This document shows, piece after piece, positions 25,674-35,614 of a stretch of DNA of 64,000 nucleotides. A program made the position numbers and the translations under genes. The notes beneath the pieces were generated by a model. That model was not told the origin of the DNA, did no database searches, and saw nothing but the letters and a program-made list of their open reading frames with translations. Within the stretch, counting starts at the first letter, position 1; each line of letters opens with the position of its first letter. The DNA comes from Balneola sp. MJW-20 (GTDB lineage Bacteria; Bacteroidota; Rhodothermia; Balneolales; Balneolaceae). The stretch is from contig NZ_JBFNXW010000001.1 of NCBI RefSeq assembly GCF_040811775.1, positions 1,860,001 to 1,924,000 on the forward strand, read 5' to 3'.

Positions 25674-27548
25674 TCAGTTCTTTTCTACAATCCATGTTTG
25701 CTTTGAGCTGGCTTGGTCATTGTACCCTACCATCAACTGATATTCACCCGGCTCCGTAGGCTTGAAATAATAGTCAATGGTTTCACCTACCCCAATACGC
25801 TGAGACTCAGTGACCATTACCTGCTGTGAAGCCGGAACATCTGCCCCGTCTTTTGCCCAGAGTTGAATAGGCACCTCCACACTGTCTTTCATTACTTTCA
25901 GCATGATCCTTCCTGCAGGGGCTATATTGATCAGCCTCAAACGGTGCTCCATTCCAGCAGTTGTGGTCATTGATTGCAGGGGTTTATCAAAGGTCACCCC
26001 GTTTACGTCGACCTCTCCGGGCCCACTGGGTATATCCTTTCTCCACTGTAATATATATACATGGTCTGTTTCCGGATCGTAAACTTCATCCTCGGGCAGC
26101 ACCAATAACGGACCGTACAGTCCGCCGGTTATCTGGTCTATATCGTTCAGGTGACTGTGATATATGAACGTACCCGGACGCATATGAGATAATTTGTAGG
26201 TAAAAGACTCTCCCGGTGCTATGGCTGGTGACATCTTACCACCCGAAGCACTGAAATTGGGTACACCGTCTGCCCAGCTATCCAGTTCAAGCCCGTGCCA
26301 GTGCACACCGGTCGACTGACTCATATTATTAGTTACCGTCACTTCGGTAGTCTCATATTGTTTCATGAGTAAAAGCGGCCCCGGCCGGCTTACTTCAATA
26401 TTCTCACTATTCATACCCTCATCCAGTGTGAAACCATATTTATGAGCCTCATTATCATCATACTCGTTCACATACATGTTCATTTTACGTGTCTCTCCTT
26501 TCGAGATCAGGTCTGTCTCCCCCGGCTGGACATCGATACCGACTACCAGTCCTGCCATATGAACATGATGTTCATCATTTTCTTCCGCTTCAGGTAATCT
26601 GATTTCGGGTGAAACGTGAAATGACAGATGACAGTGGAAAACCCATTTCCCTTCCCTTGTGGGAACCCATTCAGCCACCATAGTAGTTCTGCCGGTCATA
26701 AATTCTGTTACTACCTTTCGAACATTATCAGGAGTATATATTTCATCCTTTGTTGTTTCTCCTCTGGAGATCACATCATAATAGAATCCGTGCAGGTGCA
26801 TCGGATGATTTCTGCGGGAAGCGTTTATCACTCTCCAGGTCAATGAATCTCCAACCTGTGCTTTGTACGTTTCACTGAATGGCCAGGAGCGACCGTTCAT
26901 GGTGAGTGCTTCAAGGAATCCATATTCATATGTGGAGTCATAACTCGTACTATAAATATTCAATACGATGATCTCGTCGTTTCCTTCATAATTTTCAGGG
27001 TCAATGATGAATGCTCCTGCCAGTTGCTCTCTCTCTTTAAAGCGGCCTTCAGAGCGTATACCTATCTCTGCATAGTATAGATATGTACCTGCTTTACCGG
27101 CATTGAAACTCCAGTTCTTTGTTTCACCTGGTTTAAAAATAATGGGTTCATTCGAACCGGTGCCATCTCGTTCATTAAATCCAAACAAATAGACCAGAGA
27201 ATCAGGATGTGTGTTATTGAAGGTCATATTGATCATTTGACCAGTCTCAACCCGGATCAATGGGGCCGGTATCTTCGGACGTCCCCCATCTTCTCTGAAT
27301 GCCCATACAGACAATCCCGGCCGGTCCGGTGTTTCAGGCCTGAAGTCGGAAAGAACCAGATCCATATTGATATGAACTATTTCTTTAATGACTTCACCGG
27401 CGGCTACTTTGTTGTCATTGGATTCAACCAGCGGTAATCCCGAAGGTTTTTCTGCCGGTAAATAATGTGTTTTTTGTGACTGTGCTGCTAATGAATGAGC
27501 ATAAAAAAAGCACACACAGACTAAAGCTGATAATAATTTTCCCATCAT
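25674..27548 (-). CDS. Multicopper oxidase with permuted copper-motif order
   Basis: The 624-residue exported protein (signal peptide 1-22) has four cupredoxin-like domains. The copper motifs are HPMHLHG at 248-254, HCHLSFH at 305-311, HWHG at 416-419 and HSH at 464-466. In laccases and CueO the HWHG/HxH pair comes first and HPxHxHG/HCH last; here the order is reversed. The likely trinuclear centre lies between domains 2 and 3. Domains 1 and 4 have lost copper ligands (YLFGFN and GTYLYYAE in domain 1). The type 1 axial position after HCHLSFH is Ile316, not Met, which suggests a high redox potential. The substrate is unknown. Confidence 0.9.
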   Translation of the reverse strand: MMGKLLSALVCVCFFYAHSLAAQSQKTHYLPAEKPSGLPLVESNDNKVAAGEVIKEIVHINMDLVLSDFRPETPDRPGLSVWAFREDGGRPKIPAPLIRVETGQMINMTFNNTHPDSLVYLFGFNERDGTGSNEPIIFKPGETKNWSFNAGKAGTYLYYAEIGIRSEGRFKEREQLAGAFIIDPENYEGNDEIIVLNIYSTSYDSTYEYGFLEALTMNGRSWPFSETYKAQVGDSLTWRVINASRRNHPMHLHGFYYDVISRGETTKDEIYTPDNVRKVVTEFMTGRTTMVAEWVPTREGKWVFHCHLSFHVSPEIRLPEAEENDEHHVHMAGLVVGIDVQPGETDLISKGETRKMNMYVNEYDDNEAHKYGFTLDEGMNSENIEVSRPGPLLLMKQYETTEVTVTNNMSQSTGVHWHGLELDSWADGVPNFSASGGKMSPAIAPGESFTYKLSHMRPGTFIYHSHLNDIDQITGGLYGPLLVLPEDEVYDPETDHVYILQWRKDIPSGPGEVDVNGVTFDKPLQSMTTTAGMEHRLRLINIAPAGRIMLKVMKDSVEVPIQLWAKDGADVPASQQVMVTESQRIGVGETIDYYFKPTEPGEYQLMVGYNDQASSKQTWIVEKN

Positions 27549-27845
27549 TTCATTTCCTCATACTTACCCGATTTCATACCTCATCAAAACCAAATAAAGG
27601 AAATAAAACAGTATTTACTAATATTAAATTGAATATTAGAGTGTAGACATTTCCTCCAAAGGGCTTGAAAAGCAATAGAGTTATTTATGCTCTTTCTGTT
27701 AGAATCGTCCATTACTTTCTATCCGCTTAATATATGTTGGGACTTAATAATCATACTAATGCCCGATTTCCTTCGCGCTGCTATTTACAGCACCCCCGAT
27801 TATTCGTTTCTTGTTCCTCTAATAACTCATTAACAGGATCCTATT

Positions 27846-29582
27846 TTGAAAATTCTTCTCTCAATACTGCTCATACTTCCCGGGGCCATTTCCACCTCTT
27901 ATGCTCAGATCAACCTGAGTCCCTATCAGGGTATTTTCGGTGAAAACGTTTTGATCTTTGATGAGCAGATGGAATCATCAGGCGTTCAGGCAGTCCTGAA
28001 TGAAATCAGCCGTCAGCAGGCAGGGCAGGAATTCACGGATCAACGATTTGCACTGATCTTTAAACCCGGAACTTATGATGTGGAGGTAACGGTCGATTAT
28101 TATGTTCAGGCACTGGGACTGGGCCTAACGCCCGATCAGACGGTCATTCACGGTGCAGTTCAGTCAACATACTCAGGGCGTAACACAAATGTGACCACTC
28201 AATTCTGGCGCGGAGCTGAAAACTTTAAAGTGTTTCCGGAAACCGGTGAAAAATGGATGTACTGGGCCGTTTCGCAGGCAGCTCCTATGAGAAGAATGCA
28301 TGTATCAGGAGATATAAATTTTGATAAAGGAGGCTGGGCCAGCGGTGGAGTTCTGGCTAACTCTATCATCACCGGGCGAGCAGGACTCACTTCCGGACAG
28401 CAATGGTTCACCAGGAATTCCGAGATCGGTCAGTGGGAAGGCGGAAACTGGAACCGGGTATTTGTAGGAGTTAAAGGAGCACCGGATGAAAACTGGCCCG
28501 AAACTCCGGTAACTGTTATTGAAAGCGCACCGGTGATCAGGGATAAACCTTTTCTTACCTATGATCATGATTCCGGATATGCCGTTTTCGTCCCCGAAGT
28601 TCAACACCACACTTCCGGGGTTAGCTGGAATGAGGGTAATGAACCTGGAAAACTCATTCCTCTGGATGACTTTTACATCGCATCGGATAAAAAAGATGAT
28701 GCAGCTTCCATCAATTATGCATTGAGATCCGGTAAGCACCTTATTTTAACACCCGGTATTTATGAACTTGGAGAAGAACTCAGAGTCTCACATCCTAATA
28801 CCGTGGTACTGGGACTTGGACTTCCGACGCTTATCCCGACCCGCGGGAATTCAGCCCTTAAAATTCAGGATTCTGAGGGGATCATTATTGCCGGAGTTAT
28901 GGTAGATGCTGGATTACAGGAATCCGGGGTTCTGATAGAGGTAGGTAAGAATAAGAATGATATAGACCGTTCAGATAATCCGATCAGCCTGCATGACCTG
29001 TATTGTCGCATAGGAGGAGCTCTGGCGGGAACAGCCAAAACATGCCTGGAAATAAATGCGAATAATGTGATCGGAGATCATTTCTGGTTATGGAGGGCGG
29101 ACCACGGTACCGGGGCCGATTGGGAGATCAACAAAAGTGATCATGGACTGATCGTAAACGGGGACAATGTTACCATCTACGGACTTTTTAATGAGCATTT
29201 TCAACATTATCAGACTTACTGGACTGGTGAAGCAGGGCGAACTTATTTCTATCAGTCTGAGATCCCCTATGAACCACCAAGCAACGAAGTATGGAACGAC
29301 TCAGGTAAACCCGGTTTTGCCTCGTATAAAGTTGCGGACCAGGTAAATACTCACAGCGCATGGGGACTAGGGATCTATTCCTTCTTTCGTGGTGAAGAAA
29401 CAGAAAGAAATAATGTACGTCTGGAAAACGCAATGGAGGTCCCGGAAAAGGACGGGATCCATGTTACACATATTGCCATTTTTGCCGGACGCCTGGGAGG
29501 GATAAATCATATCCTGAATGGTCTGGGGCCTTCAACAAATACCGGAGAACTTAATCTGTTCGACGGATGGAATATGGACTGA
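27846..29582 (+). CDS. Secreted right-handed beta-helix protein
   Basis: The 578-residue exported protein (signal peptide 1-20, ending SYAQ) has repeated beta-helix coils, e.g. HPNTVVLGLGLPTLIPTRG, SEGIIIAGVMVDAGLQ and HGLIVNGDNVTIYGLFNEH. It closely resembles the core of actinobacterial proteins annotated as coagulation factor 5/8 type or GH55-like (from memory: FKPGTYDV, WAVSQAAPMRRMHV, RTYFYQSEIPYEPP). The reaction is unknown; a polysaccharide-acting enzyme is plausible. The start is TTG at 27846. It is divergent from the multicopper oxidase across a 297-nt gap in which I see no clear operator. Confidence 0.75.
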   Translation: MKILLSILLILPGAISTSYAQINLSPYQGIFGENVLIFDEQMESSGVQAVLNEISRQQAGQEFTDQRFALIFKPGTYDVEVTVDYYVQALGLGLTPDQTVIHGAVQSTYSGRNTNVTTQFWRGAENFKVFPETGEKWMYWAVSQAAPMRRMHVSGDINFDKGGWASGGVLANSIITGRAGLTSGQQWFTRNSEIGQWEGGNWNRVFVGVKGAPDENWPETPVTVIESAPVIRDKPFLTYDHDSGYAVFVPEVQHHTSGVSWNEGNEPGKLIPLDDFYIASDKKDDAASINYALRSGKHLILTPGIYELGEELRVSHPNTVVLGLGLPTLIPTRGNSALKIQDSEGIIIAGVMVDAGLQESGVLIEVGKNKNDIDRSDNPISLHDLYCRIGGALAGTAKTCLEINANNVIGDHFWLWRADHGTGADWEINKSDHGLIVNGDNVTIYGLFNEHFQHYQTYWTGEAGRTYFYQSEIPYEPPSNEVWNDSGKPGFASYKVADQVNTHSAWGLGIYSFFRGEETERNNVRLENAMEVPEKDGIHVTHIAIFAGRLGGINHILNGLGPSTNTGELNLFDGWNMD

Positions 29583-29715
29583 TAAGTCCCATTTTTTTAC
29601 GGTCTTTCAAACCTTCATTCACCAACTTGCTGCTTGCTTTGGTTCCCTTAATTCAGGTATTTCTGATGGACATTTCACTGTTCCGGTTTGTGAGATTTAT
29701 TTTAGATTCATTGAT

Positions 29716-30693
29716 ATGCGTCCCGCAATTTTAATCTTTATTTCTGTATTTATGCTCTCCTGCGGGACTACACATCATTATGTGCCTTTGCAGCCCATGA
29801 CAGATGCCAAAGCTCAGGGGATGTTTTCAGTAAGCTATTCTCTGAGTGATTTTCAGTCCGTCGCTTTTCAGCTGGGCTTCTATTTTAAAATCACAGAAGA
29901 AGACATGGTCGGTGTTTCTTCACAAAGTTTATTACTACCAAACACCTTTAGTTATGTCCGGCTCTGGGATAATTCCTCCATGGCAGGGAATTACCAGGTC
30001 CATATTAACAACCTGGTTACAGCTAATCACTCACCGACCTATGAGTTCAGAACAGCATTCTACGATGATACCCGAAATCCCCGGCATAGTTTTGAGGCCG
30101 GGATCGGAGTCTATTCGACACCTCTATTGTATGGCCTGGCAGGAAGAAGAATTCCTTTATCCATAACTCCGGTACTTGCCTATCAATACCGGGGAGAAGA
30201 ATATGCTTTTCAGGCCCAGTATATCCACGGATATTCCGATTATAAGGGTCGGGAGATACTAAGCTATACCAATTCCGTATATGATTATACCAATAACAAA
30301 TGGATCGATGGAGGTCCGGAACTGATCTTTGAAAATCATGAGATCAGAAGTTTCGAAAAAACTGATTCTAATTCCTGGATCATCGAAAAGAAAGACGGGG
30401 AAATACTGACTTTAGCTGAAAGTGATCCCTTTCCGGATTGTTTTGGATGTGCTATTAATGCCGGTAAATTAAAAAACACATTACCTGATCCCAACTATAG
30501 GGTGTTCTGGCTCAACCTTGATGAAGCAGGAGGATATGTTATTCTGAATATCGGACAGGCCTATGAAGATTATCTAAACGGAGATCCTGTTGATCTGCGT
30601 CCGGGAAAGGACTACTTACAGCTATCATTGAAAAAGAATCGTTTTTTACTGGATGATATTTCAGTTTCTGCAGGAATTCAGATCAGGGAATAG
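29716..30693 (+). CDS. Predicted lipoprotein, unknown function
   Basis: The reading frame extends upstream into the preceding gene, but the ATG at 29716 gives a lipoprotein signal (MRPAILIFISVFMLSCG, lipidated Cys17) and is chosen. The mature part (about 309 residues) is rich in Tyr, Phe and short beta strands (FQLGFYFKITEEDMVGV, ITPVLAYQYRGEEYAFQAQYIHGY) and has a Cys pair at DCFGCA. It may be an outer-membrane-associated beta protein. No family is recognised. A bidirectional terminator follows. Confidence 0.65.
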   Translation: MRPAILIFISVFMLSCGTTHHYVPLQPMTDAKAQGMFSVSYSLSDFQSVAFQLGFYFKITEEDMVGVSSQSLLLPNTFSYVRLWDNSSMAGNYQVHINNLVTANHSPTYEFRTAFYDDTRNPRHSFEAGIGVYSTPLLYGLAGRRIPLSITPVLAYQYRGEEYAFQAQYIHGYSDYKGREILSYTNSVYDYTNNKWIDGGPELIFENHEIRSFEKTDSNSWIIEKKDGEILTLAESDPFPDCFGCAINAGKLKNTLPDPNYRVFWLNLDEAGGYVILNIGQAYEDYLNGDPVDLRPGKDYLQLSLKKNRFLLDDISVSAGIQIRE

Positions 30694-30746
30694 ATTAGCA
30701 ACCTGTTAATAGTTTAGCAGCAATTGCATTAGCTATAGATATAATC

Positions 30747-30777
30747 AAAAAAAAGGCTCCGTTTGGGAGCCTTTTTT
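30747..30777. terminator. Bidirectional terminator between convergent genes
   Basis: AAGGCTCC-GTTTG-GGAGCCTT is flanked by an A-run on the left and a T-run on the right. It can therefore end both the lipoprotein transcript and the leftward amidohydrolase transcript. Confidence 0.85.
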
Positions 30778-30849
30778 ACAATCAATTTATTCTTAAAACC
30801 CGGGACTTTTCCAAAGTGGGGACTTTGGAAAAGTGATTCCCTGGATCTG

Positions 30850-33800
30850 TTATTTTTTCACGCCCGGCAGGCCTAAGTCCTGAGGCTTTACCGACTGCCA
30901 GTCGAAAGTGCCACCGGCTGTTTCATTCGGATAGATCTCGCTGAGATCATCTGCCTTATATAGCCTACCATTCTTCATCACATGAGTGATACTGTTGGTA
31001 TTTCTCAGATCATCGAGCGGGTTATCTTCCAGTATCACCAGGTCTGCCAGCTTCCCGGCTTCTATAGACCCCAGGTCACCGTCCAGTCCGATCGCTTCCG
31101 CACCCAGTATGGTCGCTACCCGAATGGCGTCGATATTACTCATTCCTCCTGCTGCAACCGACCACAGCTCCCAGTGATAGCCTAACCCTTCCAGCTGTCC
31201 GTGTGAACCCACACCGGCCAGTCCGCCGGCTTCCACCAGTTTGGCCATGCTTTCCCCATGCTTCTGGAATACATGCTCATCGTCACGGAACCAGCCCGGA
31301 CGACGACGAGACTTGCCTGCCAGCACCTCATATGGAGTGAAGCGACCCAGTTTGGAGTCATCGTATGGATTTTCGCGTGAGTAGTAGTAATTCTCAGCCC
31401 ATGGACCGCCGTAGGACACCAGTAAAGTCGGTGTAACAGCCATCTTTGCTTCAGCTATCACCTTTACCACATCATTGTAGATCGGGTAGATCGGCAGTGA
31501 ATGTTCATGACCCGGATAGCCGTCGATCAGCTGAGTCATGTTCAGTTTCCAGTCCAGCGCACCCTCGGTTGTAGGCATGATATTTTGCTCACGGGCTGCC
31601 ATCAGGATCCACTGACGCTGCTCACGGTTACCGGCCAGATACATCTTGATCGTCTTCGTATCGTAGTACTTACTATACTGTTTCATCACATCTTTTGCTT
31701 CCTCCAGGCTCTTGATATTGTATGCCCAGAATCCAAGTCCCGGTCCGGTGGAGTAGATCCTAGGACCTAACATTTTTCCAGCCTCCACCATATCTGCATA
31801 CGTTAGCACGTCAGTAGTAGCTGTCTGAGGATCACGGGTCGTGGTCACTCCATAGGCCAGGTTAGCGGCATAATTGAAGATCTCCTTCTTATGGATCTCA
31901 AAGTTAGGCCACATGTGTGCATGCGTATCCACGAATCCCGGTGTGATGGTCTTACCGGTCATATCCACAACCTCAGCTCCATCAGCAGAAAGGTTTTTAC
32001 CCACTTCTTCTATGCGGTTATTCACGATGAGTATATCTCCTCCTTCGATCACCTCGTCACCATTAGCAGTAATGATTCGTGCATTCTGAAGAAGGATGCG
32101 GCCTTCCGGGATATCCCGGGGTATAGTCACCTCGATAGAAAGCTCAAGAGGTTTATAAGAATCCTCTTTCTTTTCTTCTTCCTCTTCTTCTGACTCATCT
32201 GCTTCATCGGCAGCCTCTTCTTCCTCATCCGCTTCATCTTCTTCTACTCCTTCGTCATTCTCTTCATCAGACTCGGAATCTTTTTTCATCTTTTCTTCCT
32301 CTTTCTTCTTCTCTTCCTCCAGCTTTTTAGCAGCCGTTACGGAATCCTCAAAGGCTTCAGCTGCAGCCAGGTCGTAGATGAAGTGTCCGTGACCAATGGA
32401 CCAGTGAACTTTACCGGCGTCAGCACTCCAGGCCGGGAATTCACCCCCAATAGTAGTCAGCTTTCTGGATGGAAAAGCAGCACCTGGTGCACTAGCAACT
32501 GAAATCGAAGGAGTATCCCCTCCTTTCATCGGCACCGTAACCACATAAATATCGTTATTTACCTGGGCAAGAGCCTGATCTCCGCTTGGAGCCATAATGA
32601 TCACAGAAGCATTGGAAGGCGGGCTGCTTTCTTTGGCGTTTTCCTCATGCGGATGCAGCACTTCAGCAGGGCTCATCCATGCCGGTGCCTCAGCCATTTT
32701 TTCCAGATTAAAGGGTGAATAAGTGGTAATACCGGATACTTTCACATGCTCTTTCTCATCCGTCCCGTCCCAGCGAATGGAAAGCAGGGTTCCGCCACGA
32801 CTCAGATAGATACGGTCATCTGATGCTATGAAATGAGGATTACTTCGATTCATTGCCCGGTCGATTACATTGACCTCTCCGCCATCCGAATCGATCCAGA
32901 TCAGATCGGTCAGGGCTGTGGAGAAGCCTGGACCAAATGCATCCATATAAGTCTGACTGTCATTTCTATAGGCTACAATGCGGCTGCCATCTGTGTTGTA
33001 AACCGGGTACATGTACAGGCCGGATTGATCCGTCAGCTTTTCCGGGCGAAATCTTCTGGCAAAAGGATCTACCGCGTGGATCGCTCCTCCATCTTCAGAA
33101 TCCCAGGTTACATAAGCCAGTGTCTTGCCATCCGGTGACCACGCAGGTTGTGCCTCGGTAGCTTCCGTTTCAGTCAGTCTTTTCGGAGTTCCTTCCGGAA
33201 GCTCCTGAATATATAGATCGTTCAGCACCGTAAAGGCCAGCCATTTCCCGTCCGGAGAAGGAACCGCATCCCGGATCTGCGTAGCGATCTGCTCCTTATC
33301 ATCACTGATAGGATACTTGAACAATACTTCAGGACCCATTTCAAGTTGTGTCTTTACCGTAAACGGGATCTCTGTTGCCTCGCTTCCATCCAAAGGAATA
33401 CGATGTATTTTTCCGCCATAAAAAGCTATAAGGCTTTGGTTATCCGGGGTAAATGACATTGCGGGAAGTACACCCATTGTTGCCTGTGACTCCATGTCAT
33501 CCCTTTGAACCGGATAGGCCAGCCAGCGCTCATCTCCGGTATTCATATCACGTAATACCAGCCCGGTCTTATCTTCAAACCGGCTTCCATATACCATCCA
33601 CTTTCCATCAGATGAAAGAACCGGGGTAAACGCTGAACCATAGCGAGAAGTAAAAGTAACCCTGCGGCCGGTCTCACGGTCATAGCGTCCGATCTGATAC
33701 TGAGGGAATTGTGCGTTATAATCCCAGGAGCCGTTTCTCTGTGAAAAGTATATGAATCGTCCGTCATGAGATACTGCAGGATCAGTAGTCTTAAGTCCGC

Positions 33801-34398
33801 CGGGGCTGCTTATTATTGCGGTTCCACCACCCCCGTCTTTATGGTACATCCATAACTTTGGCACTCCTTTCCCTTTGGCACCTATTATATAATTTCCATC
33901 CGGTGTCCATTCACCGGCAGCATAACCAGAGTTCTTTCCCTTGGTTACCTGAGTCACATCAGCCGAATCCTCCAGATTCATATAATAGAGGTTCTCTCCT
34001 CCGCTGGCGTCAGAAGTGTAAAGCAGGTATTTACCGTCGGGACTGTAACGGGGATGAGTATCAAAAGCCATACCGTCGGTAAGCTGTTCTGCTTCTCCTC
34101 CGGTGATCGGCATCTGATACAGATCACCCATAAAATCAAAAGCGATCATAGAGCCATCAGGGCTCACATCCAATGACATCCATGTAGCCTCGGAGCTTTC
34201 CAGGTCGATCAGACGACCCGGCTTCATAGGAAGATCTTTGGATTTTTCTTCAATTTCACTGCTATCCGATGTATCGGACTGAAAGGCATAATAGGTAAAT
34301 GAGTTAAGGTTGCCGGAATATGCAGGCATTGCAAAAAGCATGCATACAATAGCGGTCACCACCCCTCTAACAGAGAGACTAATGCTTGGTTCATTCAT
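30850..34398 (-). CDS. Exported PD40 beta-propeller / amidohydrolase fusion protein
   Basis: The 1182-residue protein has a signal peptide (1-28) and many WD40-like/PD40 (TolB-type) propeller repeats across about 65-600 (e.g. HPRYSPDGKYLLYTSDASG, QPAWSPDGKTLAYVTWDSE). A very acidic low-complexity linker spans about 693-747. The C-terminal amidohydrolase domain starts near 765 and has the metal motif GFVDTHAHMW near 822, YGVTTTRDP, and GKLADLVILEDNPLDD at its end. Related exported proteins are annotated as imidazolonepropionase-like or Xaa-Pro dipeptidase-like; the substrate is unknown. It is a single gene with a terminator beyond its end. Confidence 0.88.
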   Translation of the reverse strand: MNEPSISLSVRGVVTAIVCMLFAMPAYSGNLNSFTYYAFQSDTSDSSEIEEKSKDLPMKPGRLIDLESSEATWMSLDVSPDGSMIAFDFMGDLYQMPITGGEAEQLTDGMAFDTHPRYSPDGKYLLYTSDASGGENLYYMNLEDSADVTQVTKGKNSGYAAGEWTPDGNYIIGAKGKGVPKLWMYHKDGGGGTAIISSPGGLKTTDPAVSHDGRFIYFSQRNGSWDYNAQFPQYQIGRYDRETGRRVTFTSRYGSAFTPVLSSDGKWMVYGSRFEDKTGLVLRDMNTGDERWLAYPVQRDDMESQATMGVLPAMSFTPDNQSLIAFYGGKIHRIPLDGSEATEIPFTVKTQLEMGPEVLFKYPISDDKEQIATQIRDAVPSPDGKWLAFTVLNDLYIQELPEGTPKRLTETEATEAQPAWSPDGKTLAYVTWDSEDGGAIHAVDPFARRFRPEKLTDQSGLYMYPVYNTDGSRIVAYRNDSQTYMDAFGPGFSTALTDLIWIDSDGGEVNVIDRAMNRSNPHFIASDDRIYLSRGGTLLSIRWDGTDEKEHVKVSGITTYSPFNLEKMAEAPAWMSPAEVLHPHEENAKESSPPSNASVIIMAPSGDQALAQVNNDIYVVTVPMKGGDTPSISVASAPGAAFPSRKLTTIGGEFPAWSADAGKVHWSIGHGHFIYDLAAAEAFEDSVTAAKKLEEEKKKEEEKMKKDSESDEENDEGVEEDEADEEEEAADEADESEEEEEEKKEDSYKPLELSIEVTIPRDIPEGRILLQNARIITANGDEVIEGGDILIVNNRIEEVGKNLSADGAEVVDMTGKTITPGFVDTHAHMWPNFEIHKKEIFNYAANLAYGVTTTRDPQTATTDVLTYADMVEAGKMLGPRIYSTGPGLGFWAYNIKSLEEAKDVMKQYSKYYDTKTIKMYLAGNREQRQWILMAAREQNIMPTTEGALDWKLNMTQLIDGYPGHEHSLPIYPIYNDVVKVIAEAKMAVTPTLLVSYGGPWAENYYYSRENPYDDSKLGRFTPYEVLAGKSRRRPGWFRDDEHVFQKHGESMAKLVEAGGLAGVGSHGQLEGLGYHWELWSVAAGGMSNIDAIRVATILGAEAIGLDGDLGSIEAGKLADLVILEDNPLDDLRNTNSITHVMKNGRLYKADDLSEIYPNETAGGTFDWQSVKPQDLGLPGVKK

Positions 34399-34572
34399 AG
34401 TGTTGATGTATTAAGTAATGTTATAGCTAGCAATAACAGAAAATCTGCTCAAAAGAACAGATTAATTCTTGTGAAAGGATCGTATAAACCATTGTCCGGC
34501 ATGGGTACACGATCAGACTTAGGTTTGGTTGCAAAGAGAATAAAAATTTAGATCCCGCAGGGGCTAACCGGT

Positions 34573-35412
34573 TCAGAGAAGTGCACTGATAGCAAAATAT
34601 GCTGATACAATAATAGTAACTGCTACGGTAACAGCTATTGCAACTATACCGGATGAATACCGCTTTTTTACTCCTGAAACTTTCCCGGATGAAACACTGG
34701 CTTTGAATAGATAACTATCCAGTTCATCTTTAGCTTCTACCACTCCTTCCTCAATACCTTCCACCCGTTCACCTACTCTGGGGTAATTACCCGACTGCCA
34801 GACCGAAACACCGTTTTCATAATCTTTTTTCCGATATCTATTTTTGATGATTCCACTTTCTACCTGAAACTGAGTTGTTCTGTCTTTATCCACATATACT
34901 CCGTCACGTAGCTTGTTGCCTCTCAATGTGACTTCAGAACCTACCAGTCTATGAAACTTATCCCGGTGTTTAATATGAACTTCTCTGCCGTCCTGTAATT
35001 CTACCAGTTGAATATGCTTTTCTTCCAGTAATTTCTTTTTGATGTAATCATATACCTTGAGGTCAGGTACTTCAAGATCATTTACCAATACCGTATAATC
35101 ACTGACTTTATCAGATCGATCAATACGAAGCACTACTACAGCCTCATCCAATACCCGGTATTGGTAAAGTGTTCTGGCTCCATGCATGGTAATGATAAGC
35201 GACTTAGATTCCTCAATATGCTCCCATCCCGCGGTCTCTAATTTTCCTTTTATGGAAATCAGCATGATGCCATCTTCTCTGAAGATAAACTTTCCCGTCA
35301 CCCCGAATTTTGTGATCGCTACCCACGGTTTTTCGGTAAATTGAGTATCACCGCTAAGTTCTAAACCCAGACCGTTAAGCTTCCTGACAAGGCTGTCAAA
35401 ATAATAATTCAT
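34573..35412 (-). CDS. Predicted C-tail-anchored membrane protein, unknown function
   Basis: The 279-residue protein has no signal peptide. It has a long soluble beta-rich part (FIFREDGIMLISIKGKLETA, VQLVELQDGREVHIKHRDKF approximately) and one membrane helix at the extreme C-terminus (VAIAVTVAVTIIVSAYFAIS, about 256-277). This is a tail-anchored topology, placing the soluble domain in the cytoplasm. No family is recognised. It stands alone between two unrelated genes. Confidence 0.6.
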   Translation of the reverse strand: MNYYFDSLVRKLNGLGLELSGDTQFTEKPWVAITKFGVTGKFIFREDGIMLISIKGKLETAGWEHIEESKSLIITMHGARTLYQYRVLDEAVVVLRIDRSDKVSDYTVLVNDLEVPDLKVYDYIKKKLLEEKHIQLVELQDGREVHIKHRDKFHRLVGSEVTLRGNKLRDGVYVDKDRTTQFQVESGIIKNRYRKKDYENGVSVWQSGNYPRVGERVEGIEEGVVEAKDELDSYLFKASVSSGKVSGVKKRYSSGIVAIAVTVAVTIIVSAYFAISALL

Positions 35413-35614
35413 AACCCCCTAAACTGTAATCCCTACATACAATATTTATGTAACGATAATGGGAAATACTCTGAACATTTACAACTTTAAAAACGGGATT
35501 CAAAGATCAAGATTCAGTTTCGATAATAATGTACACTGAGCACTATGTATCTGGTACTATTGAGTATGAATCTGTCCTGATTTTTTAAAAAGACTATATC
35601 ATGCATTGTCCAAG

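Noticed and set aside
29518..29715. N-terminal extension of the lipoprotein gene at 29716
   Set aside because: It overlaps the beta-helix gene and lacks a signal, whereas the internal ATG gives a proper lipobox.
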